Origin: Roseibium sediminis
Lineage (GTDB): Bacteria > Pseudomonadota > Alphaproteobacteria > Rhizobiales > Stappiaceae
Length of the DNA stretch: 64,000 nucleotides
NCBI RefSeq assembly: GCF_008711325.1
Contig: NZ_VXDB01000020.1
Location: 1 to 64,000, forward strand
Direction of reading: 5' to 3'
A program made the translations under genes and the position numbers. Below are positions 8,426 through 17,639 of this stretch, piece by piece. Each line of letters opens with the position of its first letter. Positions within the stretch are counted from its first letter, which is position 1. A model generated the notes under the pieces. It was not told the origin of the DNA. It did no database searches and was given only the letters and a program-made list of their open reading frames with translations.

Positions 8426-8953
8426 TTAGCGACTGTTTTTAGAGCGTCGGACTTCGAATGCACATGCACCCAACAGCAGCACAACACCCCAAGGCATCAG
8501 TAGGGGCGTGACGTGGACGAGGAAAATATAGAGTGATCCGGCGCCGGTCATGATCTGCTCTCCCACCCAGTATTTGAACGTCGAGCTGTGCCATGACGCA
8601 TAATAGGACCGGTAGTCCAGAAAATGCAGGAAGGCGGAAAAGCCGACTGTTCCCATCGTCAGGCCGATAAACATTGCGGCGAAACGCGCGCTGGTCTGGG
8701 GGCGGAAACGTCGGACAAACACGGTGAAGACAAGCGCGAAAATCGCGCCAAGAAAGCTGCCGACAGCAAGGAAGCCCAACGTGTCCAGTCGTCCATCTTC
8801 CAGAGAGCGACCGGCCTGTGTGAGCTGGAAAGCCGCAAGTGCCGTGATCATCAGGCTCCAGACAAGTGCAAACACGGCAGAGCGTCCCCATCGGGAGAGA
8901 TGGAGTGAAGAGAAGCGCGCGGGAGCGCAATCATCTGTCGGGTCATTTGCCAT
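8426..8953 (-). CDS. four-helix membrane protein of unknown function
   Basis: I start this at MANDPTDD because AAGGGG lies just before that ATG; an upstream ATG would add 15 residues without a clear ribosome site. The 175-residue product has four strong hydrophobic segments (around SAVFALVWSLMITALAAF, LGFLAVGSFLGAIFALVFTVFV, FAAMFIGLTMGTVGFSAFL and SLYIFLVHVTPLLMPWGVVLLL). I recognise no family. It is separated from the nitroreductase operon by its promoter region and is divergent from the next small exported protein. Confidence 0.7.
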   Translation of the reverse strand: MANDPTDDCAPARFSSLHLSRWGRSAVFALVWSLMITALAAFQLTQAGRSLEDGRLDTLGFLAVGSFLGAIFALVFTVFVRRFRPQTSARFAAMFIGLTMGTVGFSAFLHFLDYRSYYASWHSSTFKYWVGEQIMTGAGSLYIFLVHVTPLLMPWGVVLLLGACAFEVRRSKNSR

Positions 8954-9084
8954 GGCCCCCTTGTTGTAACCAACAATTGATTGAAAAAGCCTTGGCATGG
9001 AGAAGAAGCGAAGTTGGAGCGGGTTTATCTTGATCTCTGATTGTGTCTACCTGTTTCTGCAATTCAGGATTTTGGAGTTTTTGC

Positions 9085-9420
9085 ATGACTGTTCGTTCTA
9101 TCGGCCTTGCGTTGGGCCTGACACTCTTTGCCGCAGCACCGGCAGCTGCGGAAGGCGTCGACTTCGGTCGGTTCCTGACCACAGCGTCAGGGGCCTCCGG
9201 CGTCGCGGCAGCACTGGCTGGCCTTGGCTCCTGCGACACGGAAATCTGGCACGGCTATGCCTATGACGAGGCGACCGGTGCGGAGAACAAGGACCACCTC
9301 TACTTTGCCTGTCAGTATTTCGACAAGGAAGACGAGCAGATGTACGACAAGAGCGTCGTCGCAAAGTTCATGTTCTGGGATAAAAAGGCCGTTCTTGACA
9401 GCCTGACTTACCTGCCCTGA
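9085..9420 (+). CDS. small exported protein of unknown function
   Basis: A 111-residue protein that starts at MTVRSIGLALGL. GGAG lies eight bases before this ATG, while an ATG 14 codons earlier has none. The signal peptide is clear, with cleavage after AAPAAAE or nearby. The mature part has two cysteines (GSCDTEIWHGYAYDE and YFACQYF) and is acidic. No family recognised. A strong terminator follows. Confidence 0.75.
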   Translation: MTVRSIGLALGLTLFAAAPAAAEGVDFGRFLTTASGASGVAAALAGLGSCDTEIWHGYAYDEATGAENKDHLYFACQYFDKEDEQMYDKSVVAKFMFWDKKAVLDSLTYLP

Positions 9421-9438
9421 TTCCGATGATCAGCAAAA

Positions 9439-9475
9439 AGCCCCCGGCGAGCTTTCTCAGCCGGGGGCTTTGTTG
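9439..9475 (+). terminator. intrinsic terminator
   Basis: A nine-base GC stem, GCCCCCGGC/GCCGGGGGC (9440-9448 and 9460-9468), has an 11-base loop, A5 before it and a T-rich run after it. It lies between the convergent small exported protein and rpe and could serve both strands. Confidence 0.82.
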
Positions 9476-9493
9476 TGATTATTTCACGTGATG

Positions 9494-10165
9494 TCAGGCG
9501 TTTGCGGCGGCAGCGCGGATGGCGTCGATATTGGCGCGGTAGCTGTCGATGCTGTCTCCCTTGAAGACGGCAGAGCCCGCGACCAGCACATTTGCACCTG
9601 CAGCAGCCACCAGCGGAGCGGTTTCCGGCGTCACGCCGCCATCGATTTCGATATCAATCGGGCGATCACCGATCATCGCCTTCACGCGCTTGACCTTTTC
9701 GATGACGGGATGAATGAACTTCTGGCCGCCAAAGCCGGGGTTCACGGTCATCAGAAGGACGAGGTCCAGCCGATCGAGGACGTATTCGATCACGCTTTCG
9801 GGAGTGGACGGATTCAGCGAAACGCCGGCCTTCTTGCCGAGATTGCGGATCGCCTGAAGCGAGCGGTCGAGATGCGGACCGGCTTCTGCATGAACGGTGA
9901 TGATGTCCGAACCTGCTTTTGCGAAAGCCTCAAGGTAAGGATCGCACGGGGCGATCATCAGGTGCGTGTCAAAAATCTTGTCCGTGTGCGGGCGGAGCTT
10001 GGCAATCACGTCCGGGCCAAAGGTAATATTGGGCACGAAATGGCCATCCATCACGTCGAGATGGATCCAGTCGGCTCCCGCTTCCACCACATCGCGAACT
10101 TCCTGTCCGAGCTTGGAAAAGTCCGATGCCAGAATGGATGGGGCGATAAGAATGTCTTTGCTCAT
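9494..10165 (-). CDS. rpe: ribulose-phosphate 3-epimerase
   Basis: A 223-residue TIM-barrel epimerase that interconverts ribulose-5-phosphate and xylulose-5-phosphate. The expected motifs are present: [13 protein letters not shown] at the N-terminus, [19 protein letters not shown] (metal-binding Asp and His), [16 protein letters not shown] and EIDGGV. Length is normal for the family. GGAG six bases before the ATG supports the start. It ends at a strong terminator. Confidence 0.96.
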   Translation of the reverse strand: MSKDILIAPSILASDFSKLGQEVRDVVEAGADWIHLDVMDGHFVPNITFGPDVIAKLRPHTDKIFDTHLMIAPCDPYLEAFAKAGSDIITVHAEAGPHLDRSLQAIRNLGKKAGVSLNPSTPESVIEYVLDRLDLVLLMTVNPGFGGQKFIHPVIEKVKRVKAMIGDRPIDIEIDGGVTPETAPLVAAAGANVLVAGSAVFKGDSIDSYRANIDAIRAAAANA

Positions 10166-10283
10166 TTTGGGCTCCGCTGGCCTGAATTCCTGACTGGCTG
10201 CCCGCTAGCACGGAGAGCCATGCAGGGCAAGACGGCCGGCGGACCCTCAATCGGTTTAAGCCGGGATGGTGACCGGTTTGCGC

Positions 10284-11012
10284 TCAGAAAGTTGCGGTGA
10301 TCGCAAGGAAGCGACCGTCTGGTCCTTCAAAGCCAAGCGTGCTCACATGGACGAAGATTGCCATGACCGGTGTTCCGTCCGCCGGGAAATAGGTCACGAC
10401 ACGTTCAATCCGGTAATCCGTTGCACAACCACGGCTCTTGGGCAGGCTCTTGTCGAGGTGAAGGACACGGTCTTCACCGCCACGGGAGACGGCAAGCTGG
10501 AAACCCTTTGTTTCCGCGCCATAGCTGCTGCAGGTCTCGTCTGGAAGGTCAAACTGCGAAAGGGAGACTTTCAGTTCGTCATCGATCGGCGGAACGACGA
10601 GGCGCGGATTGACACGCATTTCAAACGGGTTGCCGCTGAGCTCTGTCACCGGATTGCTGCCAACCGTTTCACCTTTTCCGGCAATCGCAGTGGAAACGAG
10701 CAGGTCTTGCGCCGCGAGGCGGTTCTCGCTGCGGGTTTCAGTCAAAAGCCTGTCGGGATCATAGCCCTTGGTTTCGTCCACTTCGTCCCTGCGGCGAAAC
10801 GGGGAGGGCTTCACCCAGCTGTCGGTTGCCGCGTCCAGCACATAAATTTCCGAATAGGGAAACCCGGAGCCATCCTGAATGCCGAACTGCTCAAAGGCGA
10901 AATATTTTCCGTCCTCGGAAAAGCCGAGCACCTGCAGGTTAGCCTGATCTCCGGCTAGGCCGGAGAGGGGAAAGAGAAGGCAGCCAAGAGTGGCAAGAAC
11001 AAACTGTTTCAT
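10284..11012 (-). CDS. DUF2259 predicted secreted protein
   Basis: A 242-residue exported protein: MKQFVLATLGCLLFPLSGLAG is a signal peptide, so I start there and not at longer upstream options. The mature domain begins LQVLGFSEDGKYFAFEQFGIQDGSGFPYSEIYVLD, the typical lead of DUF2259 proteins, and ends TLGFEGPDGRFLAITATF. The function is not known. It lies between a permease and rpe on the same strand; the ribosome site is weak. Confidence 0.83.
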   Translation of the reverse strand: MKQFVLATLGCLLFPLSGLAGDQANLQVLGFSEDGKYFAFEQFGIQDGSGFPYSEIYVLDAATDSWVKPSPFRRRDEVDETKGYDPDRLLTETRSENRLAAQDLLVSTAIAGKGETVGSNPVTELSGNPFEMRVNPRLVVPPIDDELKVSLSQFDLPDETCSSYGAETKGFQLAVSRGGEDRVLHLDKSLPKSRGCATDYRIERVVTYFPADGTPVMAIFVHVSTLGFEGPDGRFLAITATF

Positions 11013-11088
11013 GTGACCAAATCCGTAATCCAATTGCTTTTTCGAGTTTGCTCCCATGATTGTGGCCGCCTTACGTCGAAGGCCTCTT

Positions 11089-12051
11089 TTATGCGATGCC
11101 CGAGTACCACCTGCCAAACGGGCGCAAAATGTAGGGCAGCATGTAGATCGGGAGCTGGGCGAGGGCGAACCAGAGCCAGGCGCCGTCGGGCAACGTGCCC
11201 CCAAGGGCCGCGACCAGTAGGCCCATGTTGCGAGCGCCGCTGGAATGGGCAATCACGAAGGCATCGGCCCGGCTGGCCGGGGAAAAGACGAGCAATGTCA
11301 GTCCGATCTGGGTGAAAGCCAATACAAAGGTCAGCGCTGCAAGGCCGGTCGTGAACAGCGGCCTTTCAAGGAAGCTGACCGCGACGCCATCCATGGCGGC
11401 AATTGCGAAAAAGAAGAGCACGAGCACGTTGACGCCGTCGATCTGGTGGCGGGCGGTATCGATGCGGGCGCGCCCGGCAAGCTTTCGGATCAGCCATGCG
11501 GTCACCCATGACCCTGCCAGCAGGGAGAACAGCTGGACGCTGAGGCCAAGGGCGGTGAGAGGCAGGCCCGGGCCCAGCATGAGAGCGCCAATGAAAGGGG
11601 CGGTGAGCGGTGTCAGGACCACCCCGCAGACAAGCACCGTGAGGCTGAGAGCCCCATCCAGACCCATCAGGTAGATGAAAGCGGGCGCGGACATGACCGA
11701 GGGGGCAGCTGTGGCGATGAACATGGCCATCATGAAGTCCGGGCCCAGCTCGTTCAGGCCAGTCACATGGGCAAGTGCAAACGCACCCAGTGGCAGGACC
11801 AGCAGCATCCACCCGGAGGCAGCAGCCAGTAGGAGCGGCCTCTTGATCCGCCTTGCGACGGCCGCGCCATCAACCCTCAGGAAGGCGAGCACAAGCAGAA
11901 CAAACACCGCCTCGCTCAAATGAGGTCGGGCAAGGGCGGAAAAGGACGGCAGCAACATGCCGATCACGACCGAGATCGCAACGGCAGCAGCCCCATGTTT
12001 TCCGATCCAGCCAAGGGCCGTAAACGGAAGTGTGATCGTGCGTTTGATCAA
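11089..12051 (-). CDS. BASS/SBF-like permease
   Basis: A 320-residue integral membrane protein with about ten hydrophobic segments. The pattern of two inverted halves, TAAPSVMSAPAFIYLMGLDGALSLTVLV in the middle and SSGARNMGLLVAAL near the end (as in GxRNxxL of bile acid:sodium symporter-like proteins), supports the BASS/SBF superfamily. The substrate cannot be predicted; homologues carry organic anions. A DUF2259 gene follows by 76 bases and may be cotranscribed. It is divergent from the FAD oxidoreductase gene. Confidence 0.72.
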   Translation of the reverse strand: MIKRTITLPFTALGWIGKHGAAAVAISVVIGMLLPSFSALARPHLSEAVFVLLVLAFLRVDGAAVARRIKRPLLLAAASGWMLLVLPLGAFALAHVTGLNELGPDFMMAMFIATAAPSVMSAPAFIYLMGLDGALSLTVLVCGVVLTPLTAPFIGALMLGPGLPLTALGLSVQLFSLLAGSWVTAWLIRKLAGRARIDTARHQIDGVNVLVLFFFAIAAMDGVAVSFLERPLFTTGLAALTFVLAFTQIGLTLLVFSPASRADAFVIAHSSGARNMGLLVAALGGTLPDGAWLWFALAQLPIYMLPYILRPFGRWYSGIA

Positions 12052-12122
12052 AAATGAGACCTTTCAACCGTTTAATCGCGCAAAGTGCCACTGTGCTTTT
12101 TGTCTGTCAGAAAAATTAGGGT

Positions 12123-12139
12123 AAGACATAAAATGTCTT
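12123..12139. promoter_or_regulatory. inverted repeat before the FAD oxidoreductase gene
   Basis: AAGACAT-AAA-ATGTCTT is a perfect seven-base dyad followed by T5, placed 18 bases before the TTG start of the oxidoreductase gene. It may be an operator (for example for the nearby Lrp/AsnC protein) or a weak terminator. The role is inferred. Confidence 0.35.
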
Positions 12140-12157
12140 TTTTTCCAAGAGGGTGCA

Positions 12158-13405
12158 TTGCATCAGGCTGATGTCATCGTATTAGGTGCCGGAATTGTCG
12201 GTGTTTCGACCGCCATGCATCTGCGGCAGCGCGGCCTTGATGTCATTCTGATCGACCGACGCTACCCCGGAGAGGAAACATCCTACGGCAATGCGGGTGT
12301 TGTCGAGAGAAATGGTTTTGCACCGCATCCGTTTCCGTCCAGCCCCTCCTTGATTGCGCAGATCCTGTTCGGCCAGTCCTCTGCCGTGTCGATCGATCTT
12401 CGCACCGTGCTGAACATGGTGCCGTGGCTGTTGTCTTACCGGCGGTGCGGGTCTCTCAAGCATATTCAGGACTATGCCCGGGTGATGGGCTCCATGCGTG
12501 AGTTGGTGCTTGAAGAGCATGCACGGCTTGCCGAACTCTCCAACGCGCAACGGTTCTATCGGCGCAGCGGCTGGCTGCATCTGATGAAGGCCGGGCCGGG
12601 CTTTTCTGCCGGTGATACAGAGCGGCACTATGCACGGGTCTTCGGTGTGGAATACCGCGAACTGGATGAGGACGGGATTGCCGGTCTTGAGCGGGACCTG
12701 AGGGCTCCCGGCTACAAGGGCATCTTCTGGCCCCAGACCGAATCCGTTTCCAGTCCGGGTGCTGTGACCGAGGCGATCTGGCGTGGATTTGTGAAGGCGG
12801 GCGGCAAGTTCATCACGGCGGATGCCGCGAAGGTTGAGCGGACGCGTGGCCAATGGGTCTTGCCGACGGATCGCGGCGAGATCACGTCAAGCCATGCAGT
12901 TGTGGCGCTGGGCCCCTGGTCGGCAGATTTCTGCCGGAAATTTGGCGAAGACTTTCCCCTTGCGGTCAAGCGTGGGCATCATCTGCATTTCCGCCCCCGC
13001 TCCGGCGCATCGCTCTCCCGCCCGGTGGTGGACCTGACAAACGGTTTCGTCCTGACGCCGATGGAAAAGGGCATTCGCCTGACAACCGGTGTGGATTTCA
13101 GCAACCGGGATGCGCCGCCCAACAAGTCGCAGGTGGCAAAAGCCGAGCGCAAGGCGCGCATGCTCTTTCCGCTGGGCGAAGCGGTGGAAAGCGAGCCCTG
13201 GTGCGGCAGTCGTCCCTGCCTGCCGGATTCTCTGCCGATTCTCGGCAAGTCGAGCAAGGTCGCGAACCTTTGGTTCAATTTTGGCCATGGCCATTGCGGG
13301 TTCACGCTGGGTCCGCTCAGTGGTCGGCTGATGGCCGAGCTGTTGTTGGGGCACAAGACTGCCGTGGATGTCAGCGCTCTCAATCCCTATCGTTTTGACG
13401 TTTAG
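12158..13405 (+). CDS. FAD-dependent amino-acid/amine oxidoreductase (DadA-like)
   Basis: A 415-residue flavoprotein of the DAO family. An N-terminal Rossmann motif (VIVLGAGIVGVSTAMHLRQRG) and DRR at the end of strand 2 bind FAD. SYGNAGVV is typical of DadA-type D-amino acid dehydrogenases, and the C-terminal LPILGKSSKVANLWFNFGHG-type FAD motif is present. The start appears to be TTG, with AAGAGGG five to ten bases upstream and no in-frame ATG or GTG close by. It is convergent with an Lrp/AsnC regulator gene and near an indolepyruvate oxidoreductase, which suggests amino-acid catabolism. Exact substrate unknown. Confidence 0.85.
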   Translation: MHQADVIVLGAGIVGVSTAMHLRQRGLDVILIDRRYPGEETSYGNAGVVERNGFAPHPFPSSPSLIAQILFGQSSAVSIDLRTVLNMVPWLLSYRRCGSLKHIQDYARVMGSMRELVLEEHARLAELSNAQRFYRRSGWLHLMKAGPGFSAGDTERHYARVFGVEYRELDEDGIAGLERDLRAPGYKGIFWPQTESVSSPGAVTEAIWRGFVKAGGKFITADAAKVERTRGQWVLPTDRGEITSSHAVVALGPWSADFCRKFGEDFPLAVKRGHHLHFRPRSGASLSRPVVDLTNGFVLTPMEKGIRLTTGVDFSNRDAPPNKSQVAKAERKARMLFPLGEAVESEPWCGSRPCLPDSLPILGKSSKVANLWFNFGHGHCGFTLGPLSGRLMAELLLGHKTAVDVSALNPYRFDV

Positions 13406-13418
13406 TGGATAAAGGGGA

Positions 13419-13898
13419 TCAGTTTTCGCGCAGGGGCAGGGCGACCGTGTCCTTGACGGTGTTGACCACGATTCTCGATTGAACGTCTGACACCAGCGTG
13501 TTGTCGAGCAGCTTCAGACGCAGGAAATCGTCATAGGCCTTGATGTCATCGGTCACCACCTTGATCAGGTAGTCGACGGCGCCCGTGATGCGTTCGCAGG
13601 TGACAACTTCCGGCCAGCGATGCACCAGCTTGTCAAATGTTTCCATGTTTTCGCGGCTGGGAACGGCCAGCTTCACAAAGGAGTAGGCAACAAAACCGAG
13701 GCCGACCGATTCCCGGTCGATAATCGCGGTTATCTGCTTGATTATGCCTTGTTCCTTGAGTTTCTTTATCCGGCGCCAGCAGGGCGTCTGGCTCATGCCG
13801 GCTTCCCTAGCGATATCGGCGATGGACATGGATGCATCGCGTTGCAGGACGCGTAAAACGCGAATATCGGAAGCGTCGAGTAGATTTTTTTCGTTCAT
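13419..13898 (-). CDS. Lrp/AsnC family transcriptional regulator
   Basis: A 159-residue protein with an N-terminal helix-turn-helix (residues 10-60; MSIADIAREAGMSQTPCWRRIKKLKEQGII) and a C-terminal AsnC/RAM ligand-binding domain (ITGAVDYLIKVVTDDIKAYDDFL). Such proteins sense amino acids and usually control neighbouring genes. It is divergent from the large indolepyruvate oxidoreductase gene (146-base gap) and convergent with the amino-acid oxidoreductase, so both are likely targets. No obvious operator was identified in the gap. Confidence 0.93.
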   Translation of the reverse strand: MNEKNLLDASDIRVLRVLQRDASMSIADIAREAGMSQTPCWRRIKKLKEQGIIKQITAIIDRESVGLGFVAYSFVKLAVPSRENMETFDKLVHRWPEVVTCERITGAVDYLIKVVTDDIKAYDDFLRLKLLDNTLVSDVQSRIVVNTVKDTVALPLREN

Positions 13899-14043
13899 GG
13901 CTCTGGAGCGGAATTTTTACGCGTTGTTTTGTTATGTAGGCGGGACGATAGCACAGAAATTGCCGAAGAAAAGGACGATATTGGTCAAATGATATGAGGC
14001 CAGGACGACGGGCCCAATAAAATCCGGCACGGAGGGAATTCGG

Positions 14044-17000
14044 ATGAACGTGCACTTGCCCAACACCCATCCAAAAGTCACGCTTGATGACAAGTATCTT
14101 GCAACAAGCGGGCGGGTGTATTTGACCGGTATTCAGGCCCTTGTGCGCCTGTCGCTTGACCGGGTACGCCTTGATCGCGCCAAGGGCCTCAAGACCGGCG
14201 GTTTTGTCTCCGGTTACCGGGGATCTCCGCTGGGCGGCTACGACACCGAGATGCTGCGCAACAAGCGCCACTTGTCCGCCCATGACGTCGTCTTCAAGCC
14301 GGGGATCAACGAGGAACTTGGCGCTGCCGCCGTGATGGGCTCCCAGAAGGCCCGCATGCACGGTCAGGGCTCTGATTTCGATGGCGTGTTCGGCATCTGG
14401 TACGGCAAGGCACCGGGTGTTGACCGGGCCGGAGATGCGCTCAAGCAGGGCTGTGCCTCGGGTACGGACCGCAATGGCGGCGTTCTCGCCCTTGCCGGTG
14501 ATGACCACCTGGCAAAATCTTCCATTCTTCCGGCGCAGAGCGAATTTTTCTTCCAGCATGCCGAAACCCCGATCCTGAACCCCTCCGACATTCAGGATGT
14601 TCTGGACTACGGCCTGCATGGTCTTGAGATGTCCCGCTTCTCCAGCCTGTGGACCGCGATCATCTGTCTGGCGGACACGATGGACGCGTCGGCCACGATC
14701 AACGTGAACGACGAGCGCCTGAATTTCGTGCGTCCGACCGAGCATGATCCGCGTGAAGGCTATCATCAGAACCGCGACCTGTTCCTTGGCAACCGCCTTG
14801 AAACCGAACGTCTGATCCGTGAACTTCGTCTGCCCGCGGCACAGGCCTATGTGCGGGCGAACAATCTTGATCATGTCGCCTTCGGCTCTGACCGCCGGGT
14901 GAAGCTTGGTCTGGTCGCAACGGGCAAGGCCTATCGCGATCTGCGTCAGGCGCTGGATCTGATCGGCTTTTCCGAAGAACGCGCGCGCCAGTTCGGCCTT
15001 GCGATCTACAAGGTTGCCATGCCGTGGCCGCTGGAGCCGGAGGGCATCAGCAATTTTGCCCGCGGCGTCGAAAAGATGCTGGTCGTCGAGCACAAGCGTG
15101 CCTTCCTTGAAACCCAGATCAAGGAAATCTCCTATCACTGGCAGGCGGAAGCCCGTCCTCTCATCTGGGGCAAGAAGACCCCGGAAGGCGCGCCGTTCCT
15201 GTCTGATCTGCTTGAGCTGTCAGTCGCGGAAATCATCGAGGCGCTGCTGAAGTGGCTGCCGGAAGAAGCAGTCACCGCAGAGATGCGCGAAGTTTCCGAG
15301 CGAATGAACCGTCAGGTCATGTGGGCGCAAGGTCATGCCGAGCGTGCAGCGCGCGTGCCGTATTTCTGTTCCGGTTGCCCGCATTCCTCCTCCACAGTCG
15401 TTCCGGAAGGCTCCCGTGCCCTGCCGGGTATCGGCTGCCATGCGATGGCGGAAGTCGCAGGCCGTGTGACCGATGGCCAGATCGCCATGGGCGGGGAGGG
15501 CATCGTGTGGATGGGCCAGAGCGCCTTCTCCAAGGACAAGCACGTTTTTGCCAATCTGGGGGACGGAACCTATTTCCACTCCGGCATTCTCGCCATTCGC
15601 CAGTCGCTCGCGTCCAACGAGAACATCACCTACAAGATCCTCTATAACGACGCGGTTGCGATGACCGGCGGACAGGACATCGAGGGCACGTTGACCGTGC
15701 CGCAGATCACTCGTCAGCTGGCAGCCGAAGGCGTGAAGAAGATTGCGCTTTTGAGCGAAAATCCGGATGTCTATGGTCCGTGGAGCAATCTGGCTCCGGG
15801 CACGACCATCGATCACCGCGACGAGCTGATGAACATCCAGAACGAGCTGAAGCAGGTCGAGGGTGTCACAGCCATTGTCTATGACCAGACCTGTGCGGCG
15901 GAAAAGCGCCGCCGCCGCAAGCGCGGCCTGTTTCCGGACCCGGACAAGCGCATGTTCATCAACGACCGGGTATGTGAAGGCTGCGGCGACTGCTCTGTCC
16001 AGTCCAACTGTCTGTCCGTTGAGCCGTTAAAGACGCCGTTCGGCGAGAAGCGCCAGATCAACCAGTCGAGCTGTAACAAGGACTTCACCTGCGTGAAGGG
16101 CTTCTGCCCGTCCTTCGTCGAGATCGAGGGAGCTGCGCTCCGCAAGCCGCAAAAGGCGGATGTGGACATCGATGCGCTGGTGGCGGCCATTGACCGTCCG
16201 ACACTTCCGTCTCTTGAGCGGACTCACAACATGCTTGTGGCGGGCATCGGCGGCATGGGCGTGACGACAATCAGCGCCGTACTGGCCATGGCAGCCCATA
16301 TTGACGGCAAGCAGGCCTCGACGCTGGACATGACCGGTCTTGCGCAAAAGGGCGGTCCGGTGACCTCGCATGTGCGCTTTGCCTCTGCAGATCGTGCCAT
16401 TGAAGGCCCGCGTGTTCCGACCGCCAGCCTTGACCTGCTTCTGGCCAGCGACATGGTTGTCGCCACCAATGCCGAGCAGCTGGCGCTTGCCAACCGTCAG
16501 GCGACCATTTCGGTTGCCAATACACGGGTTGCCCCAACTGCGGAATTCGTCCTGAAGCAGACGCTGTCCTTCGACGAAATCCGCATGGACCGTGCTTTGA
16601 ATGAAGCGTCCGACAAGTATCTGGCCATGGATGCAGCCGGAATTGCCGAAAAGCTCCTGGGGGATGCCATCTACGCCAACATGCTGCTTGTCGGCATGGC
16701 CTACCAGTCCGGCGGTATTCCGGTAACGGCGGAAGCCATCGAGGAAGCCCTTCGCCTCAACGGCGCGTCGGTTGCTTCCAACATTCAGGCGTTCCGCGCC
16801 GGTCGTGTTCTGGCCGCAGCACCTGACATGATCCTCGACAAGCTGCCTCGGGAAGAAAAGCAGCCGGAGCTGACGCTTGATCAGAAGATCGAGAAGTTCG
16901 CTGACGAGCTGACCGCCTATCAGGATGCGGCCTATGCCGACAAATACCGTGAGCTGGTTGCTGCCGTTCGTCTGGCGGATACGGATCGTGGTACCGGCAC

Positions 17001-17562
17001 CGAGCGTTTGACCACAACAGTGGCCGACATGCTCTACAAGGTCATGGCCTACAAGGATGAGTATGAAGTCGCACGGCTTTATTCCGATCCCGCGTTCAAG
17101 GCCAAGATTGCGGCTCGCTTTGCCGACCCGAAGAAGCTGAAGGTGCATCTTGCGCCGCCGCTTCTGGCCAAGCAGATCGATGCGCGCACGGGCCGTCCGA
17201 AGAAGATCGCCTTCGGCCCGTGGATCTTCAGCGCCTTCCGTTTCCTTACCAGGTTCAAGCATCTGCGCGGCAGCTGGCTGGACCCGTTTGGAAAGACCGA
17301 AGAGCGCAAGGCAGAACGCGCGCTGATCGCAGACTACACCGCTGACCTGCAGCTCATCGTTCGCACTCTTTCCGCCTCCAACTATGGTCTTCTGGTCGAG
17401 CTGGCGCGGGTGCCGGATATGATCAAGGGTTTTGGCCCGGTCAAGGAGGCCAACCTCAAGAAGGCCGCCGAAAAACGCGCCCAGCTTCTCCAGCAGCTGG
17501 ACAAGAGCGGCAAGGATGGCAACGACAATGAAGGCGGCTCCTTCATGGAAGCTGCCGAATAA
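14044..17562 (+). CDS. indolepyruvate:ferredoxin oxidoreductase, single-chain type
   Basis: A 1172-residue fused enzyme of the proteobacterial indolepyruvate ferredoxin oxidoreductase family, which turns aryl-pyruvates from transaminated aromatic amino acids into aryl-acetyl-CoA using thiamine diphosphate and iron-sulfur clusters. The N-terminal pyrimidine-binding part (GFVSGYRGSPLGGYD), a middle TPP part with GDGTYFHSG, a short cysteine cluster (CEGCGDCSVQSNC) and a C-terminal gamma-like domain (GIGGMGVTTISAVLAMAA) are in the expected order. GGAGG before the ATG supports the start. The divergent Lrp/AsnC gene is the likely regulator. A terminator follows. Confidence 0.93.
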   Translation: MNVHLPNTHPKVTLDDKYLATSGRVYLTGIQALVRLSLDRVRLDRAKGLKTGGFVSGYRGSPLGGYDTEMLRNKRHLSAHDVVFKPGINEELGAAAVMGSQKARMHGQGSDFDGVFGIWYGKAPGVDRAGDALKQGCASGTDRNGGVLALAGDDHLAKSSILPAQSEFFFQHAETPILNPSDIQDVLDYGLHGLEMSRFSSLWTAIICLADTMDASATINVNDERLNFVRPTEHDPREGYHQNRDLFLGNRLETERLIRELRLPAAQAYVRANNLDHVAFGSDRRVKLGLVATGKAYRDLRQALDLIGFSEERARQFGLAIYKVAMPWPLEPEGISNFARGVEKMLVVEHKRAFLETQIKEISYHWQAEARPLIWGKKTPEGAPFLSDLLELSVAEIIEALLKWLPEEAVTAEMREVSERMNRQVMWAQGHAERAARVPYFCSGCPHSSSTVVPEGSRALPGIGCHAMAEVAGRVTDGQIAMGGEGIVWMGQSAFSKDKHVFANLGDGTYFHSGILAIRQSLASNENITYKILYNDAVAMTGGQDIEGTLTVPQITRQLAAEGVKKIALLSENPDVYGPWSNLAPGTTIDHRDELMNIQNELKQVEGVTAIVYDQTCAAEKRRRRKRGLFPDPDKRMFINDRVCEGCGDCSVQSNCLSVEPLKTPFGEKRQINQSSCNKDFTCVKGFCPSFVEIEGAALRKPQKADVDIDALVAAIDRPTLPSLERTHNMLVAGIGGMGVTTISAVLAMAAHIDGKQASTLDMTGLAQKGGPVTSHVRFASADRAIEGPRVPTASLDLLLASDMVVATNAEQLALANRQATISVANTRVAPTAEFVLKQTLSFDEIRMDRALNEASDKYLAMDAAGIAEKLLGDAIYANMLLVGMAYQSGGIPVTAEAIEEALRLNGASVASNIQAFRAGRVLAAAPDMILDKLPREEKQPELTLDQKIEKFADELTAYQDAAYADKYRELVAAVRLADTDRGTGTERLTTTVADMLYKVMAYKDEYEVARLYSDPAFKAKIAARFADPKKLKVHLAPPLLAKQIDARTGRPKKIAFGPWIFSAFRFLTRFKHLRGSWLDPFGKTEERKAERALIADYTADLQLIVRTLSASNYGLLVELARVPDMIKGFGPVKEANLKKAAEKRAQLLQQLDKSGKDGNDNEGGSFMEAAE

Positions 17563-17602
17563 CAAACTGCCTGCAAGGGCAGATACATAAGCGGGAAATG
17601 AC

Positions 17603-17639
17603 TTCGGCTGGCGACCTTGTCGTCAGCCGAATTTCTTTT
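17603..17639 (+). terminator. intrinsic terminator of the indolepyruvate oxidoreductase gene
   Basis: TTCGGCTG/CAGCCGAA (17603-17610 and 17624-17631) forms an eight-base stem with further pairing inside the loop, followed by TTTCTTTT. It overlaps the stop codon of the convergent P1-family peptidase gene, so convergent transcripts would overlap here. Confidence 0.75.
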